A program made the position numbers and the translations under genes. This document shows positions 14,309 to 14,911 of a stretch of 14,911 nt of DNA, piece after piece. The stretch comes from Candidatus Scatousia excrementipullorum (GTDB taxonomy: Bacteria > Cyanobacteriota > Vampirovibrionia > Gastranaerophilales > Gastranaerophilaceae): assembly GCA_017694215.1 (NCBI GenBank), contig JADIND010000113.1:1-14911 (forward strand). The letters run 5' to 3'. Positions within the stretch are counted from its first letter, which is position 1; the number at the start of each line of letters is the position of its first letter. The notes beneath the pieces are model-generated. The model was not told the origin of the DNA. It did not search any database and saw only the letters and a program-made list of their open reading frames with translations.

Positions 14309-14802
14309 TTTGCAAGCTGCAATGCTTTTAATGCCATTTTTATCACTTCATTTCTGCTCAAATTTTCAAACTTTTCCTTTGCTTCCAGAACGAGCGGCGG
14401 CATTGGAGAATTATTCCAGCCTTTTCTGTGATTGTTATTATGTCCGTCAAAAAGATCCCGTGTATTTTTAAATGTACTGACTTTTACACCGAGTGTTTTT
14501 GCGGCAGTTTCAAGTGCATTTTTCTGCGATAATTTCGGATACAGCGATGTATGCTCATAATAACTGAAACAAAATGCTACAAGATACATTTTGTCGCGTG
14601 TTATATCTTCTATTTTATCATAACTGCGTTTATTTTTAGATTTTGCATCTGATTGAAGTTCTTCTGTTTTTTTGGCTAATTCAAATTCAATCTTAATAAG
14701 CATGTCTAAAAAGCGTTGCTTACTATGCTGTTCTGAATATAAAACGGCATCTTCATATCCTTTAATAATACTTTCTTTCAAATTTAGCAAAAATTCATTC
14801 AT
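14305..14802 (-). CDS. Hypothetical protein with helix-turn-helix-like segment and KNTRDLFD...RKGW motif
   Basis: I cannot name this 165-residue protein. It is predicted mostly helical: a long N-terminal helical region (about 1-55, ending in KKTEELQSDAKSKNKRS), a middle helix MYLVAFCFSYYEH (72-84), and a segment SQKNALETAAKTLGVKVSTF (92-111) that reads like a helix-turn-helix, followed by KNTRDLFD (112-119) and RKGW (126-129). From memory, a KNxRDxFD...RKGW arrangement occurs in some proteins linked to restriction or defence loci; this is weak recollection, not an assignment. The ATG at 14802 is preferred because AAAGG lies 9 bases upstream; an in-frame ATG at 14859 would add 19 residues but lacks a ribosome site. 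It is tail to tail with the split regulator. Bases 14860-14911 beyond it are AT-rich and show no gene. Confidence 0.75.
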   Translation of the reverse strand: MNEFLLNLKESIIKGYEDAVLYSEQHSKQRFLDMLIKIEFELAKKTEELQSDAKSKNKRSYDKIEDITRDKMYLVAFCFSYYEHTSLYPKLSQKNALETAAKTLGVKVSTFKNTRDLFDGHNNNHRKGWNNSPMPPLVLEAKEKFENLSRNEVIKMALKALQLAN

Positions 14803-14911
14803 ATCATTATACCTTTCTTTTTTAAAAGCATAAATCATTTTAAGACAAAATTCAAGCATTATGTAAAAATTTATTTACAAAACAAACAAAATGCAAATAC
14901 ATTTATTTAAA

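Noticed and set aside
14806..14811. TATAAT on the minus strand just before the 14802 ATG, as another leaderless promoter
   Set aside because: Only 3 bases separate it from the ATG, so the start of transcription would fall inside the gene; an AAAGG ribosome site overlaps it, and no good -35 is seen.

Overview
The window is AT-rich, densely coding DNA of bacterial chromosome type, with no sign of phage, plasmid or insertion sequence. The gene set (tig-clpP-clpX, polA, tlyA, tatD, gatD, mlaE-mlaF, a DapL/AlaC-like aminotransferase, mazG) indicates a diderm bacterium. A solitary prepilin whose N-terminus reads KGFTLAEVLITLGIIGVVAA is of the kind repeated many times in non-photosynthetic relatives of Cyanobacteria (Vampirovibrionia/Melainabacteria, e.g. 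gut Gastranaerophilales). That assignment is inference from gene style and composition; no marker RNA gene is present to settle it.

Layout. Bases 1-2402 (+): the 3' end of tig, then clpP and clpX, a chaperone and protease module with a promoter between tig and clpP. Bases 2445-5743 (+): polA, whose proofreading domain looks catalytically dead, overlapping a small secreted protein of unknown function. Bases 5744-7326 (-): tatD and tlyA, overlapping by 4 bases, convergent with the secreted-protein gene. Bases 7372-10990 (+): gatD, then mlaE-mlaF and an aminotransferase, closed by an intrinsic terminator at about 11015. Bases 11082-11960 (-): two unrecognised small genes, one with HEAT-like repeats. 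Bases 12107-13258 (+): mazG, a 67-residue unknown protein and an intrinsic terminator. Bases 13262-14026 (-): the prepilin. Bases 14095-14308 (+): a short XRE-type regulator split by a frameshift in a run of eight A, divergent from the prepilin across a 68-base gap that holds a perfect dyad. Bases 14305-14802 (-): a 165-residue protein with a possible helix-turn-helix, tail to tail with the regulator. No gene-free stretch reaches 300 bases, and I saw no tRNA, rRNA or CRISPR.

Two themes stand out. First, tatD, gatD and mlaE (perhaps also mazG) have a -10 hexamer 6-8 bases before the ATG and no Shine-Dalgarno, which predicts leaderless mRNAs at the heads of transcription units; internal genes and several others have clear Shine-Dalgarno sites. 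Second, the right end (prepilin, dyad, frameshifted regulator, unknown HTH-like protein) is the accessory-looking part and holds the least explained biology. I did not find convincing evidence for a large new system; the candidates are listed with modest scores.
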